From the NCBI RefSeq assembly GCF_958445495.1, contig NZ_CAUCSQ010000026.1, positions 1 to 56,841 on the forward strand: 56,841 nt of DNA, written 5' to 3'. The notes under the pieces were generated by a model. That model was not told the origin of the DNA. It saw only the letters and a program-made list of their open reading frames with translations, and did not search any database. The DNA comes from an uncultured Bacteroides sp. GTDB taxonomy: Bacteria; Bacteroidota; Bacteroidia; Bacteroidales; Bacteroidaceae. The stretch's first letter is position 1, and each line of letters starts with the position of its first letter. The position numbers were made by a program, and so were the translations under genes. Shown here in pieces: positions 50,370 to 56,841 of the stretch.

Positions 50370-51689
50370 TTATCGGTTATTGAAAAGCATATCGCTCAAT
50401 GACTGCAACGCAGCTTTCTTATCGCATTCCCGGATAAGGAAAGAAATATTATAATTACTTCCGCCAAATGAAATCATCCGCACCGGTATATCACGCATAG
50501 CATCCAACGCTTTCGCTTCAAAACCCACATTTTCCCATTCCAAGTCACCTACCACACAGATGATGCACATCTCCTTATCAACAGTCACCGTACCGTATTT
50601 CTTCAAGTCGTCCAGTATCTCATTCAAGTGTTTCGTATTGTCTATCGTCACGGAAACACCCACCTCCGAAGTACAAATCATATCAATGGAAGTCTGGTAA
50701 CTCTCAAAAATTTCGAATACCTTACGCAAAAAGCCGTGGGCAAGCAACATACGGCTGGACTTGATTTTAATCGCCGTAATATTATCCTTTGCCGCCACCG
50801 CCTTAATCTTTCCCTTCTCCGTATCATTAGAAATCAATGTACCGGGTGCAAGCGGGTCCATCGTATTCAGCAAACGTACAGGAATATTGGCGTATTTAGC
50901 TGGCTGAACACAAGTAGGATGTAAGATTTTGGCGCCGAAGTAAGCCAACTCCGCAGCTTCCTCAAAATGCAACTGACGAACCGGAGCAGTCTTGTCCACA
51001 ATGCGCGGATCATTATTATGCATGCCGTCAATATCCGTCCATATCTGTATTTCAGAAGCATTTACGGCAGCCCCAATCAAAGATGCGGTATAATCGCTGC
51101 CCCCACGCTGCAGATTATCAATTTCCCCATAGGCATTGCGGCAAATAAAACCCTGAGTAATATAAATCTCCGCATCCGGATAAAGGTCAAGTTGCGCCTG
51201 CAATTTTTCCTTGATATATACCGGGTCCGGTTCCGCATTTTTATCAGTACGCATGAACTCCAAAGCCGGAAGCAATACGGACTTCACACCACATTCCTGT
51301 AAGTAGAAGTTTACCATAGCTGTAGAAATAAGCTCTCCCTGTGCCAAGACCACCTTCTCTTCAAACAAGGTGAAAAGGTCTTTAGTATAGGAACGGATGT
51401 AGTCGAAATGAGACTTGATGACTTCCAGGCCTTTCTGTTTGTATTCCTGAGTTGCGTAAAGTTCATCAACATGCTGTTTATATTTAGCCTCCAGCTTATT
51501 GATAATCTCGTTGGCACCCTCCGGATTTTTCTTATACAGATAATCCGAAATTTCCACCAATGTATTTGTCGTACCTGACATAGCAGAAAGGACAACAATC
51601 TTCCGCTCACCATCGGTAATCAATTTGGCTACTTCCTTCATCCGCTGAGCAGAACCTACAGAAGTTCCTCCAAACTTTAAAACTTTCAT
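50370..51689 (-). CDS. lysC: Aspartate kinase
   Basis: 439 residues, monofunctional. Kinase domain about 1-280: KFGGTSVGSA at 4-13, LQRGGSDYTASL near 194-205 and TDIDGMHNNDPRIV. Two ACT domains (about 300-439) would bind regulatory amino acids. It makes aspartyl phosphate, the first step to lysine, threonine and methionine. Fourteen bases after the ftsE stop, so part of the long minus-strand block. The feedback effector cannot be read. Confidence 0.95.
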   Translation of the reverse strand: MKVLKFGGTSVGSAQRMKEVAKLITDGERKIVVLSAMSGTTNTLVEISDYLYKKNPEGANEIINKLEAKYKQHVDELYATQEYKQKGLEVIKSHFDYIRSYTKDLFTLFEEKVVLAQGELISTAMVNFYLQECGVKSVLLPALEFMRTDKNAEPDPVYIKEKLQAQLDLYPDAEIYITQGFICRNAYGEIDNLQRGGSDYTASLIGAAVNASEIQIWTDIDGMHNNDPRIVDKTAPVRQLHFEEAAELAYFGAKILHPTCVQPAKYANIPVRLLNTMDPLAPGTLISNDTEKGKIKAVAAKDNITAIKIKSSRMLLAHGFLRKVFEIFESYQTSIDMICTSEVGVSVTIDNTKHLNEILDDLKKYGTVTVDKEMCIICVVGDLEWENVGFEAKALDAMRDIPVRMISFGGSNYNISFLIRECDKKAALQSLSDMLFNNR

Positions 51690-51702
51690 CTTCGTTACTG
51701 TT

Positions 51703-52428
51703 TTAGTTATCTATATTTAAATCTATTTCTATTGTTCTCTGTCCCGGCATGTATTCGGCGGTCACATCTTCTATCTGATGTCCGGCACAACGGTAAACCC
51801 GACCGGGATATTCCTTCAACAACTGCAAATTATGCGTCGTCATCATTACGGACGAACCGTTCCTACAAATATTGTGCAACAGTTCCACGATGGACCTTCC
51901 CGTATCCACATCAAGATTTCCCGTAGGTTCATCCGCCAAAATGATAGCCGGAGAATTCAATACGGCACGCGCAATCACAATGCGTTGCTGTTCACCTCCG
52001 GAAAGCTCGTTAGGAATCTTATACCCTTTATTGGACATCCCCACCAAATCGAGCACCTCCTCAATACGTTCCTTAATCTCCCGCCGGTCTTTCCAACCCG
52101 TGGCGCGAAGAACGAATTCCAGGTTATTATATACCGTCCGGTCCGTCAGCAATTGGAAGTCCTGAAATACAATGCCTAATTTCCGCCGTAGTTGAGGAAT
52201 ATGCTTACGTTTGATGGAACGCATGTCATACCCCAACACCCTAGCCTCACCGGCAACCACATCCAGCTCGCCGTATAAAGTTTTAAGAAGACTCGTTTTT
52301 CCGGAACCAACCTTTCCTATCAGATAAACGAACTCCCCTTTATGCAGCTCCAGATTTACATCACTCAATACACAGAGTTCCTGTTGATGGATTTCTACAT
52401 TCCTATATTGAATCAATGTTTCTTCCAT
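51703..52428 (-). CDS. ftsE: FtsE-like ABC ATPase
   Basis: 241 residues. Walker A GKVGSGKT at 38-45, Q-loop VFQDFQLL, signature LSGGEQQRIV, Walker B IILADEPTGNLD and switch His in MTTHNL are complete. It resembles FtsE, which acts with FtsX in cell division and peptidoglycan-hydrolase control. No ftsX is adjacent, so assignment within the lipoprotein-export/MacB-like families remains possible. Its ATG overlaps the last 16 bases of hisIE, which suggests coupled translation. Confidence 0.85.
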   Translation of the reverse strand: MEETLIQYRNVEIHQQELCVLSDVNLELHKGEFVYLIGKVGSGKTSLLKTLYGELDVVAGEARVLGYDMRSIKRKHIPQLRRKLGIVFQDFQLLTDRTVYNNLEFVLRATGWKDRREIKERIEEVLDLVGMSNKGYKIPNELSGGEQQRIVIARAVLNSPAIILADEPTGNLDVDTGRSIVELLHNICRNGSSVMMTTHNLQLLKEYPGRVYRCAGHQIEDVTAEYMPGQRTIEIDLNIDN

Positions 52429-53024
52429 GTACTGCTATGCCTTTCCTGCAATTCACGCGCAAGATCTTCAATGCGGTAACCTTTTGAAGTCAACAACACA
52501 ATCATGTGATAAATCAAATCGGCTCCTTCATAAATCAAACGTTCATCCGTACCGTTTGTCGCCTCGATTACGGTTTCCACCGCTTCCTCACCGACCTTCT
52601 GCGCCATTTTATTGATTCCAGACTCAAACAAACTGGTTGTGTAAGAACCCTCAGGCATCTCCTCATGGCGTTTATCGATAAAATCCTGCAAAACTTTCAG
52701 GAACATTACCGGCTCCTCATTTTTTTCACCCCAGCAAGTATCCGTACCCGTATGGCAAACCGGACCTGCAGGATTCACCTGTATCAACAACGTGTCCTTG
52801 TCGCAATCCGCCTTGATGGAAACCACATGAAGAAAATTACCGCTCTCTTCTCCCTTCGTCCAAAGACGGTTCTTTGTACGGCTAAAGAAAGTAACCTTTC
52901 CGGTTTCCACCGTTTTATCATAAGCTTCCTTATTCATAAAACCCAGCATCAAGACTTTACGTGTCTCGTTATCTTGTATGACAGCCGGAACAAGCCCGTT
53001 CATTTTATCGAAATCCAATTCCAT
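52413..53024 (-). CDS. hisIE: Bifunctional phosphoribosyl-AMP cyclohydrolase / phosphoribosyl-ATP pyrophosphatase
   Basis: 203 residues. HisI half (about 1-105): FFSRTKNRLWTKGEESGNF and the metal site CHTGTDTC near 78-85. HisE half (about 112-203): EEAVETVIEATN and DLIYHMIVL, an all-helical pyrophosphatase. Steps 2 and 3 of histidine synthesis. It follows hisF by 79 bp and overlaps ftsE by 16. Confidence 0.96.
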   Translation of the reverse strand: MELDFDKMNGLVPAVIQDNETRKVLMLGFMNKEAYDKTVETGKVTFFSRTKNRLWTKGEESGNFLHVVSIKADCDKDTLLIQVNPAGPVCHTGTDTCWGEKNEEPVMFLKVLQDFIDKRHEEMPEGSYTTSLFESGINKMAQKVGEEAVETVIEATNGTDERLIYEGADLIYHMIVLLTSKGYRIEDLARELQERHSSTWKKH

Positions 53025-53103
53025 TTTATTCTCAATATCTTAAATTTACTATTTACAAATTATATGCCATTCATCATACGAATCCCCACAAATGACGCAC
53101 CGG

Positions 53104-53856
53104 CTACCTCACAGAGATTCCTTCGCTGCAAAGATACGATTTTAATTCGGGAATTTTAATTTCTCCGAAATGAAAAACACTGGCAGCCAATGCAGCATCC
53201 GCTTTTCCCTGAAGAAAAACATCACGGAAATGTTCCTTACACCCCGCTCCTCCCGAAGCGATGACAGGGATAGAAAGCCGGTCTGCCAAGACGGCAAGTG
53301 CTTCATTGGCATATCCGGACTTCACGCCATCGTGATTCATACTTGTAAAAAGCACCTCGCCTGCCCCGCGTTCCTGCGCCTCTTTCGTCCACGAAAACAA
53401 ATCCTTATCGGTCTCAATACGTCCTCCATTCAGATAACATCTCCATCCCTTTTCCGTCCACTTCGCATCCACCGCCAGAACACAAACCTGAGAGCCGAAA
53501 TTCTTGGCAATCCCGTCGATTAACAGAGGATTACGAATTGCAGAAGAATTAATCGAAATCTTATCCGCCCCGGCATTCAGCAAACGGTCTACATCACTCA
53601 ATTCATTAATCCCGCCACCGACAGTAAACGGGATATTTATATTAGCAGCGATTCTTTTCACCAATTCCGTAAAAGTCTTACGCCCTTCATGGCTGGCAGT
53701 AATGTCCAGGAAAACAAGCTCATCGGCCCCCTGTTCGCTGTAAGCCCGTCCTAACTCAACCGGATCGCCCGCCTGGCGTAAATTAACGAAATTCGTTCCC
53801 TTAACTGTCTGTCCGTCTTTTATATCCAGACAAGGCACTATTCTTTTTGCTAACAC
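53104..53856 (-). CDS. hisF: Imidazole glycerol phosphate synthase, cyclase subunit
   Basis: 250 residues, TIM barrel. Catalytic Asp11 in CLDIKDG and Asp130 in LAVDAKW; phosphate loops in VGGGINELSD and ASGGAGCKEHF. It works with HisH, using ammonia from glutamine to form IGP and AICAR. The start is GTG, as no ATG fits the conserved N-terminus. Located between hisA and hisIE. Confidence 0.96.
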   Translation of the reverse strand: MLAKRIVPCLDIKDGQTVKGTNFVNLRQAGDPVELGRAYSEQGADELVFLDITASHEGRKTFTELVKRIAANINIPFTVGGGINELSDVDRLLNAGADKISINSSAIRNPLLIDGIAKNFGSQVCVLAVDAKWTEKGWRCYLNGGRIETDKDLFSWTKEAQERGAGEVLFTSMNHDGVKSGYANEALAVLADRLSIPVIASGGAGCKEHFRDVFLQGKADAALAASVFHFGEIKIPELKSYLCSEGISVR

Positions 53857-53980
53857 AATCCTATTTTTTATTTACTGTTTGACAATTGATAACCGATAAA
53901 TCGAAAAAAGGGGGAAAAACTCCCCACCCTTTCATTATAACAAAACCTTTATTTCATTTTGGCATGCTAATCATGCCTAA

Positions 53981-54700
53981 TCATAAAAAACTTCTCAAAT
54001 CCCTTAAAGTGATATGTCCTTCATACAATGCCTTTCCGAAAATTACCCCAGGAACCCCCGCTTCATTCAGAGCGACAATGTCATCCACACTACTTACCCC
54101 ACCGCTGGCTATCAGATAAAGACCGGGAAACCTCTCCAATATCTCTTTATACAGAGCCACGGAAGGACCTTTCAACATTCCGTCACAACTGATATCCGTA
54201 CAAATCACTTTCTTAATCCCCTTCTCCGCATAACCTTCAAGAAACGGGAAAAGTTCACAGGCACTTTCATCCTTCCAACCGTTAACGGCTATTCTACGTT
54301 CTTTCACATCCGCCCCTAAAATAATTCTCTCATTTCCGTACATTTCCAACCAACGGCAAAACAGAGCAGGCTCCTTTACAGCAATACTTCCCCCTGTTAC
54401 CATCTGCGCACCACTCTCAAAAGCGATTCTCAAGTCCTCGTCACTTTTCACTCCGCCACCGAAATCCACCGCTAAAGAAGTATGCGCCGTTATCTGTTCC
54501 AACACCCGGTAATTAACCACATGATGAGAAGCCGCCCCGTCCAAATCCACGACATGAAGCCTGCGAACACCATTCGCCTCAAATTCCCTGGCAACCTCCA
54601 CCGGATTTTCATTATACACTTTCTTACTGTCATAATCTCCCTGGGAAAGGCGCACGCACTTCCCATCAATAATATCTATGGCCGGAATAATCTCTATCAT
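53981..54700 (-). CDS. hisA: Phosphoribosylformimino-AICAR ribotide isomerase
   Basis: 239 residues from ATG 54700; a TTG codon just upstream is less likely. TIM barrel homologous to HisF: catalytic Asp in IPAIDIIDGKCVRL near 5-18 and Asp in CTDISCDGML, phosphate loops VDFGGGVKSD and ASGGVSSVDD. It opens the ribose ring in histidine synthesis. 124 bp separate it from hisF, where a short GGCATG/CATGCC hairpin (53962-53978) lies. Confidence 0.96.
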   Translation of the reverse strand: MIEIIPAIDIIDGKCVRLSQGDYDSKKVYNENPVEVAREFEANGVRRLHVVDLDGAASHHVVNYRVLEQITAHTSLAVDFGGGVKSDEDLRIAFESGAQMVTGGSIAVKEPALFCRWLEMYGNERIILGADVKERRIAVNGWKDESACELFPFLEGYAEKGIKKVICTDISCDGMLKGPSVALYKEILERFPGLYLIASGGVSSVDDIVALNEAGVPGVIFGKALYEGHITLRDLRSFL

Positions 54701-54890
54701 CAAATTATCTACGTTTTGACAAATTACAACTTCTTTTCATTACCGGGGCTTTCAATATTCCACTCCCCCATTTCTCCAGGGAAAGAAACCATCAGCCGCC
54801 AGACAAAATTACTATCTTCCCTTTCAGGTCAATATACGATACATCTTAAAGAACGAAAACGTGTTTTTATTGCAAACACCCATCCCTTAA

Positions 54891-55481
54891 TTAAAGAGCC
54901 AGAAAGTTCTTCAAAATCCTTTCCCCCGTTTTACCACTCTTTTCCGGATGAAACTGGGTCGCATAAAAATTATCTTTATGCAAGGCCGAGCTAAACGGAT
55001 GGATATAATCAGTTTCAGCAGCCATAAAGTCGCAAACCGGCACATAAAAGCTATGTACGAAATAGACAAACTCCTCTCCGGCAAATCCCTTAAACAACCC
55101 GCTGTTCGTCTTCCCGATAGTATTCCAACCCATGTGCGGAACCTTGTCCTCATGCTTTTGCGGCAAGAAACGCTTCACGTCCACATCAAAGATATTCAAG
55201 CAGTCAACCTCTCCTTCTTCAGAATGCCGGCACATCAACTGCATGCCCAGACAAATCCCCAGCACCGGCTGCCGTAAGTTTCTCACCAACTCATCCAGCC
55301 CTGTCGCCTTCAAATGCTTCATAGTCGTTTCCGCCTCCCCCACTCCGGGAAAGATAACCTTATCTGCAGATTGAATAGTTTCCTTATCAGCAGTAATTAC
55401 CGCCTCCACTCCCAACCGTTTTAAAGCATAGTCCACAGAACGGATGTTTCCGGCATTGTATTTTACAACCGCTACTTTCAT
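54891..55481 (-). CDS. hisH: Imidazole glycerol phosphate synthase, glutamine amidotransferase subunit
   Basis: 196 residues from ATG 55481 (a TTG precedes it). Class I glutaminase: catalytic Cys in GICLGMQ near 77-83 and His/Glu in QFHPEKSG near 177-184. It supplies ammonia to HisF. The ATG overlaps the purU stop (TGATG). 190 bp separate it from hisA; that gap has no gene that I can see. Confidence 0.96.
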   Translation of the reverse strand: MKVAVVKYNAGNIRSVDYALKRLGVEAVITADKETIQSADKVIFPGVGEAETTMKHLKATGLDELVRNLRQPVLGICLGMQLMCRHSEEGEVDCLNIFDVDVKRFLPQKHEDKVPHMGWNTIGKTNSGLFKGFAGEEFVYFVHSFYVPVCDFMAAETDYIHPFSSALHKDNFYATQFHPEKSGKTGERILKNFLAL

Positions 55482-56338
55482 CAACTAAATATTACAGTTT
55501 TATTTTTATAAGCTAAAATTTTACGTTCGATGTGTTTCTGTACCGCACGTGAAAGAACTATTTTTTCCAAATCCTTTCCTTTATTCACAAGTTCCTCTAT
55601 AGAATCCTTATGTGTTATACGTACCACATCCTGTTCGATAATCGGCCCGGCGTCCAATTCCGTCGTTACATAATGGCTGGTAGCGCCGATAATCTTCACC
55701 CCCCTCTGGAAGGCGGCATGATAAGGTTTGGCCCCTACAAATGCCGGAAGGAAAGAATGATGAATATTAATAATCTTATTCGGATAAGCGTTAATCATCT
55801 GTTCGGAAATCACCTGCATATAGCGCGCTAAAACGATAAATGTAATTTTATGTTTAGCCAGCAATTCCATTTCCTTACGTTCCTGTTCTTCCTTTGTCTC
55901 CTTTGTAATAGGGAACAAATAAAAAGGAATGCCGAAACGTTCGGCCACGTGTTGCAAATCCGGATGATTACTTATAATAAGAGGAATTTCCACATTCCAT
56001 TCTCCTGCCGTATAACGAGCCAGCATATCAAAAAGGCAATGAGACAGTTTAGAGACGAAAATAGCCATTCTCGGTTTCACGTCCGAAAAATAAAGACGAA
56101 AATCCATCTCATATTTTTGCGCGTACAATGTCCTGAAATAATCCTCAATCTTTTCCTGAGGGACCAAAAAATCTTTCAATTCCCATTCTATACGCATAAA
56201 GAATATATTCTCACTATGGTCTACATATTGGTCCAGATAAATTATATTCCCTTTGTTTACCGTAATAAAATCTGTCACTTCCGCAAGAATTCCCGGTTTA
56301 TCGGGACAATGCAATAACAGTTTGGCTGTAGTCATCAT
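55481..56338 (-). CDS. purU: Formyltetrahydrofolate deformylase
   Basis: 285 residues. N-terminal ACT domain (about 5-80) starting LLLHCPDKPGILAEV, then a formyltransferase-like domain with the catalytic Asn-His-Asp set: INIHHSFLPAF and GPIIEQDVVRI. It splits 10-formyl-THF to formate and THF and adjusts the one-carbon pool for purine synthesis. It heads the purU-hisH-hisA-hisF-hisIE-ftsE-lysC-lysA block. TATTTTTG (56406-56399, coding strand) is a likely -7. Confidence 0.93.
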   Translation of the reverse strand: MMTTAKLLLHCPDKPGILAEVTDFITVNKGNIIYLDQYVDHSENIFFMRIEWELKDFLVPQEKIEDYFRTLYAQKYEMDFRLYFSDVKPRMAIFVSKLSHCLFDMLARYTAGEWNVEIPLIISNHPDLQHVAERFGIPFYLFPITKETKEEQERKEMELLAKHKITFIVLARYMQVISEQMINAYPNKIINIHHSFLPAFVGAKPYHAAFQRGVKIIGATSHYVTTELDAGPIIEQDVVRITHKDSIEELVNKGKDLEKIVLSRAVQKHIERKILAYKNKTVIFS

Positions 56339-56717
56339 TCTTTTTTACTAATTAACAATTCCGGGCAGAAAATATTCCACCTCTCCAATTTTAGAGCGCA
56401 AAAATAACGATTTATTGCAAAATTACGAATTTTTCAAGCAGAAAGTTGATATAAAAACGTTGATTTCTAACAGATAGAAAGATATCAAGATAGATATCTT
56501 ATGAAAAGAAGGACATTCCCCAAAACGGTATCATCCTATCCTCTCCGTTCAATCGCATGACAACCCGTTTCCCTATCCAAGGCCATCATCCCCAAGACAA
56601 AAGAGCGCCACCATCCTTTTCAATAAAAAACAATATTTTTTTCATTACAAAAAACACTCAAAATGAGACACTAAGCATTTTTCTCATTTTCTACCGGAAA
56701 AAAGTTTTCTTAAAACG
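56339..56717. other. Intergenic DNA with no supported gene
   Basis: AT-rich spacer between purU and the tRNA gene. It holds the purU -7 element (56399-56406) and an inverted repeat AAGATATC/GATATCTT (56479-56486 and 56493-56500). A plus-strand open frame (56557-56814) runs into the tRNA and is rejected. Confidence 0.5.
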
Positions 56718-56748
56718 TTTGCAGATTTACAAAAAACAACTACCTTTG
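56718..56748 (+). promoter_or_regulatory. tRNA-Asp promoter
   Basis: TTTG (56718-56721), a 19-nt spacer and TACCTTTG (56741-56748), a complete Bacteroides consensus; start near 56755, about 37 nt before the tRNA. Confidence 0.8.
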
Positions 56749-56791
56749 CACCCGCAATCGAGAGAGATGCAGATTAACAAAATGAAATTTT

Positions 56792-56841
56792 GGTGCGTTA
56801 GTTCAGTTGGTTAGAATACATGCCTGTCACGCATGGGGTCA
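56792..56841 (+). tRNA. tRNA-Asp (GTC), truncated by the window edge
   Basis: The acceptor strand begins GGTGCGTTA, followed by a D arm with AGTTCAGTTGGTTAGAAT. The anticodon stem CATGC/GCATG closes the loop CTGTCAC with anticodon GTC. The T arm and 3' end lie beyond position 56841. Confidence 0.93.

Noticed and set aside
53862..53980. Terminator between hisA and hisF
   Set aside because: Short GGGG/CCCC and GGCATG/CATGCC stems exist but lack a T run on the coding strand; the genes probably remain co-transcribed.
56557..56814. 85-codon plus-strand frame before the right edge
   Set aside because: It runs through the tRNA promoter and into the tRNA-Asp gene.
1..56841. CRISPR array, prophage, insertion sequence or integrative element
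   Set aside because: No regular long repeats with spacers, no transposase, integrase or phage structural genes; gene content is housekeeping throughout.

Overview
The window is a chromosomal segment of a Bacteroides species (phylum Bacteroidota), probably close to the B. thetaiotaomicron/ovatus group. The evidence is a short primary sigma factor without region 1.1, promoters of the TTTG / TAnnTTTG type instead of -35/-10 boxes, few Shine-Dalgarno sites, clostripain-like and tricorn-like secreted peptidases, and Bacteroidota families such as DUF3078, DUF4348, DUF4494 and DUF3127. Assignments come from reading the translated proteins; nothing was searched. No phage, transposase, conjugative module or CRISPR array was found, so this is core genome. 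The novelty is mostly in the intergenic DNA and in a few altered domains.

Layout. 1-850: a promoter leaving the window to the left, two doubtful small ORFs, a 22-bp periodic repeat and a large hairpin. 0.85-7.7 kb (minus): clostripain-family lipoprotein, small secreted protein, rpoD, htrA, and a cell-wall peptide pair (NlpC/P60 hydrolase then dipeptide epimerase). 7.8-13 kb (plus): RNase P RNA, a YihY-type membrane protein and a secreted tricorn-type protease. 13.2-14.4 kb (minus): nitroreductase and riboflavin synthase. 14.7-19.3 kb: the phosphate system, pstC-pstA-pstB-phoU (minus) divergent from pstS (plus), with PhoB-like direct repeats between. 19.4-23.3 kb (plus): glnS, TPR protein, DedA protein. 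23.5-25 kb (minus): DUF3078 barrel and tpx. 25.2-28 kb (plus): HdeD-like, DUF4494, yggS and a dihydroorotate dehydrogenase-like protein. 28-33.1 kb: phoH, folC, ridA and DUF805, flanked by two outward-facing copies of a composite hairpin element and a decayed gene. 33.1-40.5 kb (minus): dnaN, DnaQ-like exonuclease, coaBC, recN, rlmB and an inactive protease-like TPR protein, mostly a tight operon. 40.7-46.4 kb: SSB-like DUF3127 protein (plus), then membrane-anchored protein, metallo-hydrolase, murB, DUF4348 lipoprotein and threonine dehydrogenase (minus). 46.5-48.3 kb (plus): kbl and a DUF2721 protein. 48.5-56.3 kb (minus): ferritin, lysA, lysC, ftsE, hisIE, hisF, hisA, hisH, purU. A tRNA-Asp gene is cut by the right edge.

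Functional groupings: cell-wall peptide turnover (NlpC/P60 plus epimerase), phosphate uptake and its control, replication and repair (dnaN, exonuclease, recN), threonine-to-glycine catabolism (tdh and kbl, divergent), late histidine synthesis (hisH-A-F-IE), and lysine/aspartate-family synthesis (lysC-lysA). The most unusual observations are the paired composite hairpin elements with compensatory base changes (28.0-28.15 and 32.94-33.09 kb), the hairpin cluster with competing pairings at 13.04-13.13 kb, the PstC with a PstS-like insertion, the protease-like protein that has lost catalytic residues, and the palindrome over the ferritin promoter.
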